From Stercoripulliclostridium_A sp964480195 (GTDB lineage Bacteria; Bacillota; Clostridia; Christensenellales; DTU072), in assembly GCA_964480195.1 (NCBI GenBank), contig CAYZOJ010000001.1:1-64000 (forward strand): DNA of 64,000 nucleotides. The letters are read 5' to 3'. Both the position numbers and the translations under genes were made by a program. Positions within the stretch are counted from its first letter, which is position 1. Every line of letters starts with the position of its first letter. Below the pieces are notes generated by a model. It did not search any database. It was not told where the DNA came from and was given only the letters and a program-made list of their open reading frames with translations. Shown here in pieces: positions 28,355-35,145 of the stretch.

Positions 28355-28383
28355 ATTTTAACATACGCGCGCGTACTTGGCAA
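28355..28383 (-). promoter_or_regulatory. Promoter of the giant lipoprotein gene
   Basis: On minus TTGCCA (28378-28383), 17 nt, TAAAAT (28355-28360), giving a leader of about 35-40 nt that contains GC-rich repeats and the AGAGG ribosome binding site. Confidence 0.65.
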
Positions 28384-28456
28384 TACGTTATGCGATTTTT
28401 TATCCCCTATTTATATAATAAAAGCATATGTTGAGCAAATTATTTACTTATTATTT

Positions 28457-28599
28457 ACCGCAAAGCGGTGCGCAAGCAAAGCTTGCGCTATACAATCCTT
28501 GCGGATTGATGATATACAACGCCTACGCGTTGATGATATACACACTACGTGTGATGATATACACGCTATCGCGTGATTGACCACAACGGCTGTGCCGTT
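28457..28599. repeat. Palindrome array 2a with GATGATATAC linkers
   Basis: Successive perfect hairpins ACCGC/GCGGT, GCGCAAGC/GCTTGCGC, AATCC/GGATT, AACGC/GCGTT, CACAC/GTGTG, CACGC/GCGTG and AACGGC/GCCGTT are separated by TATAC, then GATGATATAC three times, then ATTGACCAC. The whole series from the AATCC hairpin on is repeated in array 2b. Stem sequences differ while linkers stay constant. It is non-coding. Confidence 0.88.
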
Positions 28600-28605
28600 G
28601 ATTAA

Positions 28606-28812
28606 GGTATTTAGGAGCGGAATGACAATCCCTCCGCGCTACGCGCTATACAATCCTTACAGATTGATGATATACAACGCCTACGCGTTGATGATATACA
28701 CACTACGTGTGATGATATACACACTGCGTGTGATGATATACACGCTATCGCGTGATTGACCACAACGGCACAGCCGTAGACTGAGGGATTGTCATATATA
28801 TTCTTAAATACC
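28606..28812. repeat. Hairpin array 2b bounded by inverted terminal motifs (MITE-like)
   Basis: The left end (28606-28634) starts GGTATTTA and ends ATGACAATCCCTC; the right end (28783-28812) is its reverse complement at the outer 8 and inner 13 bases. Between them lie seven hairpins (CGCG, AATC, AACGC, CACAC, ACAC, CACGC and CGGC stems) with GATGATATAC linkers, nearly a duplicate of array 2a. The end motif also occurs at 51503-51532. No ORF is inside, so it would be a non-autonomous element. Confidence 0.75.
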
Positions 28813-28817
28813 ACAAC

Positions 28818-28918
28818 TTTCACGAAGTGAAAATTTCACCTGCCGTAGGCAGATTTCACCCGCGAAGCGGATTTCACCTTGCGCAAGCAAGATTTCACCG
28901 GCGAAAGTCTCTTTCGCC
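28818..28918. repeat. Palindrome array 2c with ATTTCACC linkers
   Basis: Hairpins TTTCAC/GTGAAA, TGCC/GGCA, CGC/GCG, TTGC/GCAA and GGCGAAAG/CTTTCGCC are joined by ATTTCACC. The same linker and the same order of the first three hairpins recur on the minus strand at 51498-51442, next to the same CTAAATACCACAAC-type sequence. It directly abuts the structured element that starts at 28923. Confidence 0.82.
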
Positions 28919-28922
28919 CTGT

Positions 28923-29081
28923 GGCGCATTGTATAGCTCTCGGCGGGATATTTAGTCCTATAATGCGAAAAAATCGGAGCGGAAGCTGTACAAAGGTACG
29001 CGGGCGGAGATTTGGGCGCCCGTAAGGGCTTAACAAGCCCTTTATTTCGCATTAGAGGGCTGAAGAGCCCGTCGAGAGCGT
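28923..29081. other. Structured repeat element, copy 1 (possible ncRNA)
   Basis: Nested complementarity: P1 GCTCTCG/CGAGAGC (28936-28942, 29073-29079), P2 TAATGCGAAA/TTTCGCATTA (28961-28970, 29045-29054), P3 AAATC/GATTT (28971-28975, 29009-29013), hairpin GTAC-AAAG-GTAC (28988-28999), hairpin AAGGGCTT-AAC-AAGCCCTT (29024-29042) and hairpin GGGCT-GAAG-AGCCC (29057-29070). Copy 2 (51698-51856) keeps this fold with three compensated changes in P2. The active strand is unknown. Confidence 0.75.
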
Positions 29082-29084
29082 GTA

Positions 29085-29217
29085 GACAAATAAAACCCGA
29101 AAAATTAAAAATAGGCATCCGCTATATCTGTTTATACAAAGAAAAAAGCTGTCCGAGCGTCGAACAGCTTATCTTCTTACTTCAAGTTAAATGCCTATTT
29201 TTCGGGTTTTATTTGTC
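29085..29217. terminator. Long inverted repeat, copy 1, spanning the 3' end of the transposase-like gene
   Basis: Outer arms GACAAATAAAACCCG (29085-29099) and CGGGTTTTATTTGTC (29203-29217) plus inner arms AAAAATAGGCAT (29107-29118) and ATGCCTATTTTT (29191-29202), with a 7-nt bulge only in the left arm. T-tracts follow stems on both strands, so it can act as a bidirectional terminator. The 72-nt apical part holds a further AAGCTGT/ACAGCTT hairpin. The stop codon of the minus-strand gene (29209-29211) lies inside the right arm. Confidence 0.75.
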
Positions 29218-30519
29218 GTAACACATTGAGGTGAGCGTCATTATTCGGTTGGGATCTTCAAAGGTGTTGATTATACCGAACTGCTTGATTACGAACTCGA
29301 CGCTCGTATTTCTCTTTTCCGCAACGTATCTGATAAGCTCGACAAGGAAATTATCGTTGAAATACACGACTTGTCCGCCGGCAACCGCACAATACGCAAA
29401 TCCCATCATCGAGAAAATCTGGTCGATGCTGTATCCGAGTCTGTCGGAAAGCAAAAGTATGGTGTCGCGCATAAGCTTGTTGCCTTCGGGTACGATTTGC
29501 AACGCTTCTACGTTCTGGTCGTACGTTTGGCGCATATTGACGGTAAGTTCCGCCATAACCTTTACGAGAGTAACATACTTGTCGGTGCGGGTTATCGCAA
29601 GCTTCGAGCATATAGCATCGTAACTGAATCCACCTCTCTCGTTGATTTCCGCAATAATCCTCGGCATAAGGTTGTTGGGAATGGCTCTCTTGGTGTAGCA
29701 ACCATAGTCGATGAGCACGTTTTCGATGGTCGCACGGAACTTGTCGATTTCGGGAAGATTAAGGAAGTCTTCCGGTATCGTACGCAAGCCGTCGTCATAC
29801 GCTTCCGCCAAAAGCTTTTCGGCTTTAGCAACGCCCATCGTTTCATACAAACTGTCACGGCACGCGAGCGAACCAGCGTCGGAACACGCCTTGCCGTAAG
29901 AGCTGAACGGATACGCCCAACTGTGCGTTAAAAAGTTCGCGTACGGCTGACTTTCGATAATGGCTACGCTTTCGGCTAAATCTTTATGTTCCTTAACTTT
30001 CTTTACGCGAAGTCTGCTCTTGAATACAAAACCCGCCGTCTGGAAGTTCTCGTTAAAGAACTTGGCGTAAAGCGTGTTTGCCGTATCGAAGAATCTACGG
30101 TAGCTTACGGGCGTTTGGTCATATGACGCGATAAGGAAATATGCCCTATTGTTGATGACGGAGTATGCAACTATATCCACGGGGAACGATCCGACTGCCG
30201 TCATTATACATTTGAGATAATACATCTTTGCGCCCGGGGTGGGGAATACTATACATTTGGGTCTGCCGTCTACCGCTACACGATAGAAATCCGGTTTGAC
30301 GGTATTGTACGCGTTGACGCGACGATCCGCCCTACGTTGGTCAGACGGAAGTCTGCCGATGGGGGCTGCGTTGATTATTGCGCGGGTCGGCTTACCGTGT
30401 ACAAATCCTGCTTGAATAGTGTTCGCCTCTACGGGTCCCACGTTTGTAGGATTGGTTACGCGGATAGTCTCCTGCGGAGTGTTACACGAGCATCCGTTGT
30501 GATTGTGTTCGTTTGCCAT
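29209..30519 (-). CDS. Domesticated-looking Y1 (RAYT/IS200-like) transposase homologue with lost catalytic residues
   Basis: 436 residues, intact frame, AAGGAGG ahead of the start. Residues about 78-210 follow the REP-associated tyrosine transposase pattern: IVAYSVINNRAYFLI corresponds to the HUH strand, then a FxxTANTLYAKFFN helix, GFVFKSRLRVKKV (family: GHLFQDRFKSEPV), IIESQPY and YPFSSYGK (family: YKWSSY). The two HUH histidines are Arg125 and Tyr127, and the tyrosine position is Ile187, so nicking activity should be absent. A helix-turn-helix-like segment lies near residues 295-325 (GGFSYDAICSKLAITRTDKY). The N-terminus is Cys/His-rich (HNHNGCSC). A DNA-binding role at hairpin repeats is inferred. 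It is the last gene after the GPH symporter. Confidence 0.7.
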   Translation of the reverse strand: MANEHNHNGCSCNTPQETIRVTNPTNVGPVEANTIQAGFVHGKPTRAIINAAPIGRLPSDQRRADRRVNAYNTVKPDFYRVAVDGRPKCIVFPTPGAKMYYLKCIMTAVGSFPVDIVAYSVINNRAYFLIASYDQTPVSYRRFFDTANTLYAKFFNENFQTAGFVFKSRLRVKKVKEHKDLAESVAIIESQPYANFLTHSWAYPFSSYGKACSDAGSLACRDSLYETMGVAKAEKLLAEAYDDGLRTIPEDFLNLPEIDKFRATIENVLIDYGCYTKRAIPNNLMPRIIAEINERGGFSYDAICSKLAITRTDKYVTLVKVMAELTVNMRQTYDQNVEALQIVPEGNKLMRDTILLLSDRLGYSIDQIFSMMGFAYCAVAGGQVVYFNDNFLVELIRYVAEKRNTSVEFVIKQFGIINTFEDPNRIMTLTSMCYDK

Positions 30520-30571
30520 AGTCTATTAACCTCCTTGACTACGTTCAAATCTATTTTTGTTTTTTGTGTTT

Positions 30572-30600
30572 GGGTACCTTAAAGCTATGTTAAGGTACCC
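30572..30600. promoter_or_regulatory. Perfect 11-bp stem-loop between symporter and transposase-like gene
   Basis: GGGTACCTTAA/TTAAGGTACCC with loop AGCTATG. On minus it is followed by an A-rich stretch, not a T-tract, so it is not a normal terminator; it could be an mRNA-processing or stability element that sets the level of the downstream gene. Confidence 0.5.
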
Positions 30601-30607
30601 TTAATTA

Positions 30608-32326
30608 TTAGTTTTCTGCGCCTTCGGTTACGACTGCGGTTGCAGGTTCGGCTTGTGCCGCAGCCGCTTTACGCTCGTTGATTGCCGCAACGAGTTCGCG
30701 TTGTTTTTGCTCCGTAATCGTATAGAAGAACATCGGGATGATACAAGCGATAAAGCTCAAAACACCGGAAAGTACAAGCATTAGCCAGAGCTTGTTAAGA
30801 CCTTCGGTCGTCATGGAACCTTCGGGGTTGGTGGGGCTTATTCCTGCCATGCCGTATGCGAGAACGCCGATAAACGCGCCGACTGCCATACCTATCTTAT
30901 TGATTAAGGTCTGCATTGCGAAGCAAATGCCTTCCGCACGTTCGCCGGTCTTCCACTCGAGATATTCGACGGTGTCGCCTATCATCGCGTACGTCATTAT
31001 GTTGTTGATACCTTGAGGTATACCGATAATTATCATACATACGATACTTACCGCAAGTCCGCCCGTACGGAACGCGCCCGTACCGAAATCCCACATGAAG
31101 AACATTATGATCATCGCGACCGCGCCGAGAACGTGCGAACCGATGTACGTCCATTTCTTGCTGAACTTTTTGGTAAGCCACGGGCAAAGTACCGACGCGA
31201 CAAGACCTCCGGGGATTACGAGTAGCGTCAAAACGCTGTATGCGGACTCGTTCTGCAACGCGTATTTACAGAAATACAGACCGCCCGTGTATGTATAGAC
31301 CATTCTCGCTCCGCCGAGGATACCGGAAAGAACTATGAGCATAAGCTCTTTATTCTTAAAGAGGAGTTTGAGGTTGTGTCCGAGCGACGGCGGTTTTTGA
31401 GTGCTGTCTTCGATTGTTCCGCAACGTTCTTTGGTGTGCTTAAAGCCTACGAAGAACAACGGCATAGCTACAACAACGAGAACTACCGCTATAATAAAGT
31501 ACGTCCAACGCAAGGTTTCTTGGTTTTGAGTCGCATATGCGGGAATCAAAAGACCTTCGAGGCTCTTCCAAGTGGTTGCAAACTCCGCTTTCAATGCGAC
31601 GCTTTCTTGTCCTAAGAAGTTAGTTGAAATATCGAGATACGGTTTTGCGGCTTCGCCGAGAAGTACGGTTCCGTCGGCAATATTCTTAATTGCGTAAGCG
31701 TCATACTTGAAACCTGCGGTAACCGCGGAAGTGATAATCGGAACGAATACGGTAACGATACCGGCGCCGAGTGTGCATATAAGACGAGCAATCGTAAGCA
31801 TGTTTCCGCGTTTGGTCGTGTCGTTTGTCATTGCCGTGGACAGCGCCCAATACGGAACGTCGGCGACTGTATAAACTACGCTCCAAATAACGTAAATGAT
31901 AGCAACACCTACAAAACTTCCGGTATCCGCTTTGAACGCGGGCAAAAAGCAGAGTATCGTCATAATGCCTATCGGGATCGCCATCCATTTAAGATACGGA
32001 CGGCATTTGCCCCATTTAGTACGTGTTCTATCGACTATCGAGCCCATAATCGGGTCGTTGAACGCGTCAAACAATCTGGTTGCAAGCATCAAAATCGCAA
32101 CTGCGACAACACCTGTCGACGCGCCTACTTTTGCGTTGATGTCGAAGCCCAACGCGTCTGTCATAAAAATCGTAAGGTAGCTTCCGATGATGGTGCATAT
32201 CAAGTTTTGTCCGAAACCGGCTATACTGTAAGCCCAGCCTTCGTTTGCCTGAATATCTCCGTCCCCGGGAGTGGTACCGAACAATTTGTTGGAAAGATTA
32301 TTCCATGTTTCTTTTAGATTTGCCAT
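30608..32326 (-). CDS. GPH-family glycoside/pentoside/hexuronide:cation symporter
   Basis: 572 residues with 12 membrane spans of the MelB-like major facilitator fold. The N-terminal helix WAYSIAGFGQNLICTIIGSYLTIFMTD and the loop DPIMGSIVDRTRTKWGKCRPYL are signatures of the GPH group. It imports a sugar or sugar acid with Na+ or H+. The insert between helices 5 and 6 or later (about residues 215-265, with NFLGQESVALKAEF) is longer than usual. AGAGGAGAGG precedes the start, 10 bp after the class II aldolase gene. It provides the uptake step for the aminotransferase/aldolase operon; the substrate is not known. Confidence 0.88.
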   Translation of the reverse strand: MANLKETWNNLSNKLFGTTPGDGDIQANEGWAYSIAGFGQNLICTIIGSYLTIFMTDALGFDINAKVGASTGVVAVAILMLATRLFDAFNDPIMGSIVDRTRTKWGKCRPYLKWMAIPIGIMTILCFLPAFKADTGSFVGVAIIYVIWSVVYTVADVPYWALSTAMTNDTTKRGNMLTIARLICTLGAGIVTVFVPIITSAVTAGFKYDAYAIKNIADGTVLLGEAAKPYLDISTNFLGQESVALKAEFATTWKSLEGLLIPAYATQNQETLRWTYFIIAVVLVVVAMPLFFVGFKHTKERCGTIEDSTQKPPSLGHNLKLLFKNKELMLIVLSGILGGARMVYTYTGGLYFCKYALQNESAYSVLTLLVIPGGLVASVLCPWLTKKFSKKWTYIGSHVLGAVAMIIMFFMWDFGTGAFRTGGLAVSIVCMIIIGIPQGINNIMTYAMIGDTVEYLEWKTGERAEGICFAMQTLINKIGMAVGAFIGVLAYGMAGISPTNPEGSMTTEGLNKLWLMLVLSGVLSFIACIIPMFFYTITEQKQRELVAAINERKAAAAQAEPATAVVTEGAEN

Positions 32327-32336
32327 TACCTCTCCT

Positions 32337-32972
32337 CTATTTGACTACTTTACCGAATGCTTCGATAATATCGTCGGTTGTAATATCCGTTTTACCCAAA
32401 ATTTCGCCCGCTTTTTCCGAGATGTACGCTTTGCTCGCGTCTTCCAACGCGCGACATACTTCAAAAGCTCCGTCCATATCTTTTGCGCAAGCCAAAACGC
32501 CGTGGTTTGCCATAAAGCATGCGTTCTTGCCCTTAATTGCGGTGGTTGCGCCCGCCGTTAAAGTCTTGGTTCCGGGCAGTCCGTAAGCTCCGCATTCGAC
32601 GTCTCCGCCGAGTATGACTTTGAGTTCTTCGTCACTGACGGGAAGAGCAAGACGCGACGCCGCAACTGCAGATCCCCATACGGGATGCGAGTGTATTATC
32701 GCGCCGATTTCCGGTCTTTCGCGATATATTGCCGCGTGAATTTTCTTCTCGGAAGTAGGTTTGACGTCTCCGCCCCACTCGAGGGTGTTGATGTCTACGA
32801 CAACGAGATCTTCCGGGCGCATACGGATGTAATCCATTCCGCTCGGAGTAACCAACATACGGGATTCGTCTATCCTTATAGATATATTACCCCATGTGCC
32901 TTGTACCAATCCTGTTTCCAGCAAACGCACGCCGGCGTTCTTAACTATCAATCTTAATTCTTGTTCGTTCAT
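32337..32972 (-). CDS. Class II aldolase (FucA/AraD/adducin fold)
   Basis: 211 residues. A zinc-dependent aldolase or epimerase that cleaves sugar phosphates retro-aldol fashion (fuculose-, rhamnulose- or ribulose-phosphate type). Motifs: GTWGNISIR, PSGMDYIRM, catalytic Glu75 in PTSEKKIH, metal ligands His94 and His96 in IIHSHP, and third ligand His157 in ANHGVL. All expected residues are present, so it should be active. It starts 6 bp after the stop of a degenerate paralogue. Confidence 0.88.
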   Translation of the reverse strand: MNEQELRLIVKNAGVRLLETGLVQGTWGNISIRIDESRMLVTPSGMDYIRMRPEDLVVVDINTLEWGGDVKPTSEKKIHAAIYRERPEIGAIIHSHPVWGSAVAASRLALPVSDEELKVILGGDVECGAYGLPGTKTLTAGATTAIKGKNACFMANHGVLACAKDMDGAFEVCRALEDASKAYISEKAGEILGKTDITTDDIIEAFGKVVK

Positions 32973-32978
32973 AAGCGC

Positions 32979-33608
32979 CTAACCTTTGATCTCCGCCTTC
33001 TTGGCGTCTTGATCTTTCTTGCTGTATTTGGTTTTGTATACAAAACGCATAAGTAATGCGTCCGGCAATCCTATTTTTACGGATTTGCCGAGCACGGTCG
33101 AACCGACATACGCGACGGCGCCCTTTTCGAGTACCATCGATCCCGTATACGCTTCGTCGGGAGTTCTGCCCGTCGAAACGACTCCGCCGTTCTTAATAAG
33201 GCACGCGTTCCTGCCGTTCAACGTGTGGAGTACGTCCGTCGCGTTGTTCGAGGGGGATACTCTCGCGGAAGGTCCTATTATTTGAGCCATGTCGTCGAGT
33301 ACGGCGGGGAGCTTCTTTGCGTACTTCGCAACGCCTACGCAATACGGCGCGTGATTGATTACTATCGACGCGACGTCGGCTCTTCCCGCATATATGGCAA
33401 GGTGAAGAGCTTGGTTTTCGGTAAGCACACCCTTTTTGTCGACAAAAATGATATCGGCTTCGGAAAGCTCGGACATCGGCTTGTTTTCGGCGGTGATATA
33501 CATGCCCGCGTCTGTTTTGACGCTAATGGTATCGCCTACTCGGACAAGACCGTTAGCGTCGAGTTCGGACGCGTACTTCAACATTTGATTGACTACGACT
33601 TTGTTCAT
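32979..33608 (-). CDS. Class II aldolase-like protein lacking metal ligands
   Basis: 209 residues with the same adducin-type fold as its neighbour: TENQALHLAIY parallels TSEKKIHAAIY (Glu64 kept), SIVINHAPYC parallels AIIHSHPVWG but puts Asn85 and Ala87 where the two ligand histidines should be, and KNGGVV replaces NHGVL. The zinc site is therefore gone. The C-terminus is extended and lysine-rich (KYSKKDQDAKKAEIKG). It is likely a non-catalytic partner or regulator of the active paralogue, or an enzyme with changed chemistry. ATG lies 1 bp after the aminotransferase stop. Confidence 0.7.
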   Translation of the reverse strand: MNKVVVNQMLKYASELDANGLVRVGDTISVKTDAGMYITAENKPMSELSEADIIFVDKKGVLTENQALHLAIYAGRADVASIVINHAPYCVGVAKYAKKLPAVLDDMAQIIGPSARVSPSNNATDVLHTLNGRNACLIKNGGVVSTGRTPDEAYTGSMVLEKGAVAYVGSTVLGKSVKIGLPDALLMRFVYKTKYSKKDQDAKKAEIKG

Positions 33609-33609
33609 A

Positions 33610-35112
33610 TTATTTTACAAGACCTCTATCCGTTTTGACGACGGTCGAGAATACTCTGTCGAAACGACGGAGAGCTTCGTCGATGACTTCGTCGGTATCG
33701 GCAAGCGAGGTGTAGAGTCTGGATCCCGCGAGGGTGACTATGCCGTTTGCCATGTATGCAGCACCCATGTGCTCCATAGCGACTTTACGTTCCATAACCA
33801 TAGGCTTGTTCTTGAGAACGCCGAGGAGAGATTTTACGAGGCTGAACGAAGAATAGTCGAAGCTCATAGCGCCCGTGCACTCGAGGTGGACGATCGAACC
33901 TTGGTTGTATACGACGTACGGGAGATTGTACTTCGCGACGAGTTCTTTAAGACCCGCGGTAAGTCTGTCGCCCGCAAGACCTGCTTTGACGCAAGCGTTG
34001 GTGCGTTCGATTTCTTGGATGGTGAGGTAACCTGCGAGAGAGCTCAAGGGGTTAGCAGCGAGGGTTCCGCCTACGTATGCACGATGTTTGCCGGTCGCGA
34101 CGCCTGCAGCCATAAGACCTGCGTACTTCTTGAATCCGCCGACACCGCCTGCCGCGGGATATCCGCCTGCGATGATCTTACCGAATACGGTAAGGTCGGG
34201 TTCTACGCCGAAGTAACCTTGTGCACCGCCGAGTCCCAAACGGAAACCGGTAACGACTTCGTCAAAGATGAACAACGCGCCGTACTTGTGAGCAAGTTTC
34301 AGAGCTTCCTCATTGTAGTTCTTATGTACGGGACGGGTACCCGATTCTGCGCCTACGGGTTCCACTATTACGGCTGCGGTGCCACCGCGCAACGTGTTGA
34401 GTTTGAGCATTTTCTCGAGCATTTCGAGGGAGTCGGGTTTGACTTCGTCGGTTTCTCTATATGCGTTTCCGGGGATACCGTGAGATTCGAGGAACTGTCT
34501 GGTTCCGGGTATTTTAAGACCGTAAACGACCTGATCCGACCAGCCGTGATAAGCACCGCCGACTTTGATTACTCTCTTTTTTCCGGTAGCTATACGAGCG
34601 ATACGGAGAGCCGCCATAACGGACTCCGTGCCCGAACCGAGCATACGGAACATTTCCACAGCAGGCATATGCTTGTTGATTTCTTTTGCGAGCAAAAGTT
34701 CGGACTCGTGCAAAAGTCCGGTAACGGGACCGCAAGTGTCGAGGAGCTTTTTAACTTCTTCTCTGACAGCGGGATAGTTGGAACCGAGAATGGTCGGACC
34801 GCCGGCTTGCAAAAAGTCGATGTATTGATTGCCGTCAACGTCGTACATATAAGCGCCTTCCGCTCTTTCCATTGCAATCGGGAAGGGATAGTTGAACGCG
34901 AGGTTGTGTTGAACACCGCCGGGGATATAGTTCTTAGCCTCGGTGGCTATACGCTTGGAACCTGCGCAATGAGTGTCGAAATACTCGAGCACTCTCTTAT
35001 GCTCTTCTTCCGAAATTTCGTAGATGGGTTGTGCGGTAAGCTCTTTGAGCTCTTTGTAAATACGTTCCGGTTCTTCCCATTGTTTAATCGAATACCTTTG
35101 TTCGTTGTCCAT
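33610..35112 (-). CDS. Class III PLP-dependent aminotransferase (HemL-like)
   Basis: 500 residues, fold type I. The PLP-binding segment FIFDEVVTGFRLGLGG contains the ring-stacking Asp, and the Schiff-base lysine is in FGKIIAGGYPAAGGVGG (about residue 313). GSGTESVMAALRIAR is the phosphate-binding turn. The pattern is that of glutamate-1-semialdehyde aminomutases and related omega-aminotransferases, but no other heme gene is near. Together with two aldolase-fold proteins and a sugar symporter it more likely works on an amino sugar, amino alcohol or keto sugar. TAGGAGG precedes the ATG. It begins only 33 bp after the Ig lipoprotein stop. Confidence 0.85.
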   Translation of the reverse strand: MDNEQRYSIKQWEEPERIYKELKELTAQPIYEISEEEHKRVLEYFDTHCAGSKRIATEAKNYIPGGVQHNLAFNYPFPIAMERAEGAYMYDVDGNQYIDFLQAGGPTILGSNYPAVREEVKKLLDTCGPVTGLLHESELLLAKEINKHMPAVEMFRMLGSGTESVMAALRIARIATGKKRVIKVGGAYHGWSDQVVYGLKIPGTRQFLESHGIPGNAYRETDEVKPDSLEMLEKMLKLNTLRGGTAAVIVEPVGAESGTRPVHKNYNEEALKLAHKYGALFIFDEVVTGFRLGLGGAQGYFGVEPDLTVFGKIIAGGYPAAGGVGGFKKYAGLMAAGVATGKHRAYVGGTLAANPLSSLAGYLTIQEIERTNACVKAGLAGDRLTAGLKELVAKYNLPYVVYNQGSIVHLECTGAMSFDYSSFSLVKSLLGVLKNKPMVMERKVAMEHMGAAYMANGIVTLAGSRLYTSLADTDEVIDEALRRFDRVFSTVVKTDRGLVK

Positions 35113-35145
35113 TTGTTGCCTCCTATATGGAAATGTTTTTATTTT

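Noticed and set aside
28312..28383. Upstream ATG for the giant lipoprotein
   Set aside because: It would put a charged 24-residue stretch before the signal peptide and would lie at or upstream of the predicted start of transcription.
28489..28760. Regularly spaced GATGATATAC repeats as a CRISPR array
   Set aside because: The constant part is about 10 nt, the variable parts are 11-15 nt perfect palindromes, and no cas gene is present; CRISPR repeats and spacers are much longer and spacers are not palindromic.
28923..29081. Structured element as a protein-coding gene or a tRNA/rRNA fragment
   Set aside because: Stops occur in all frames at short intervals, substitutions follow base pairing rather than codons, and no tRNA or rRNA signature is present.
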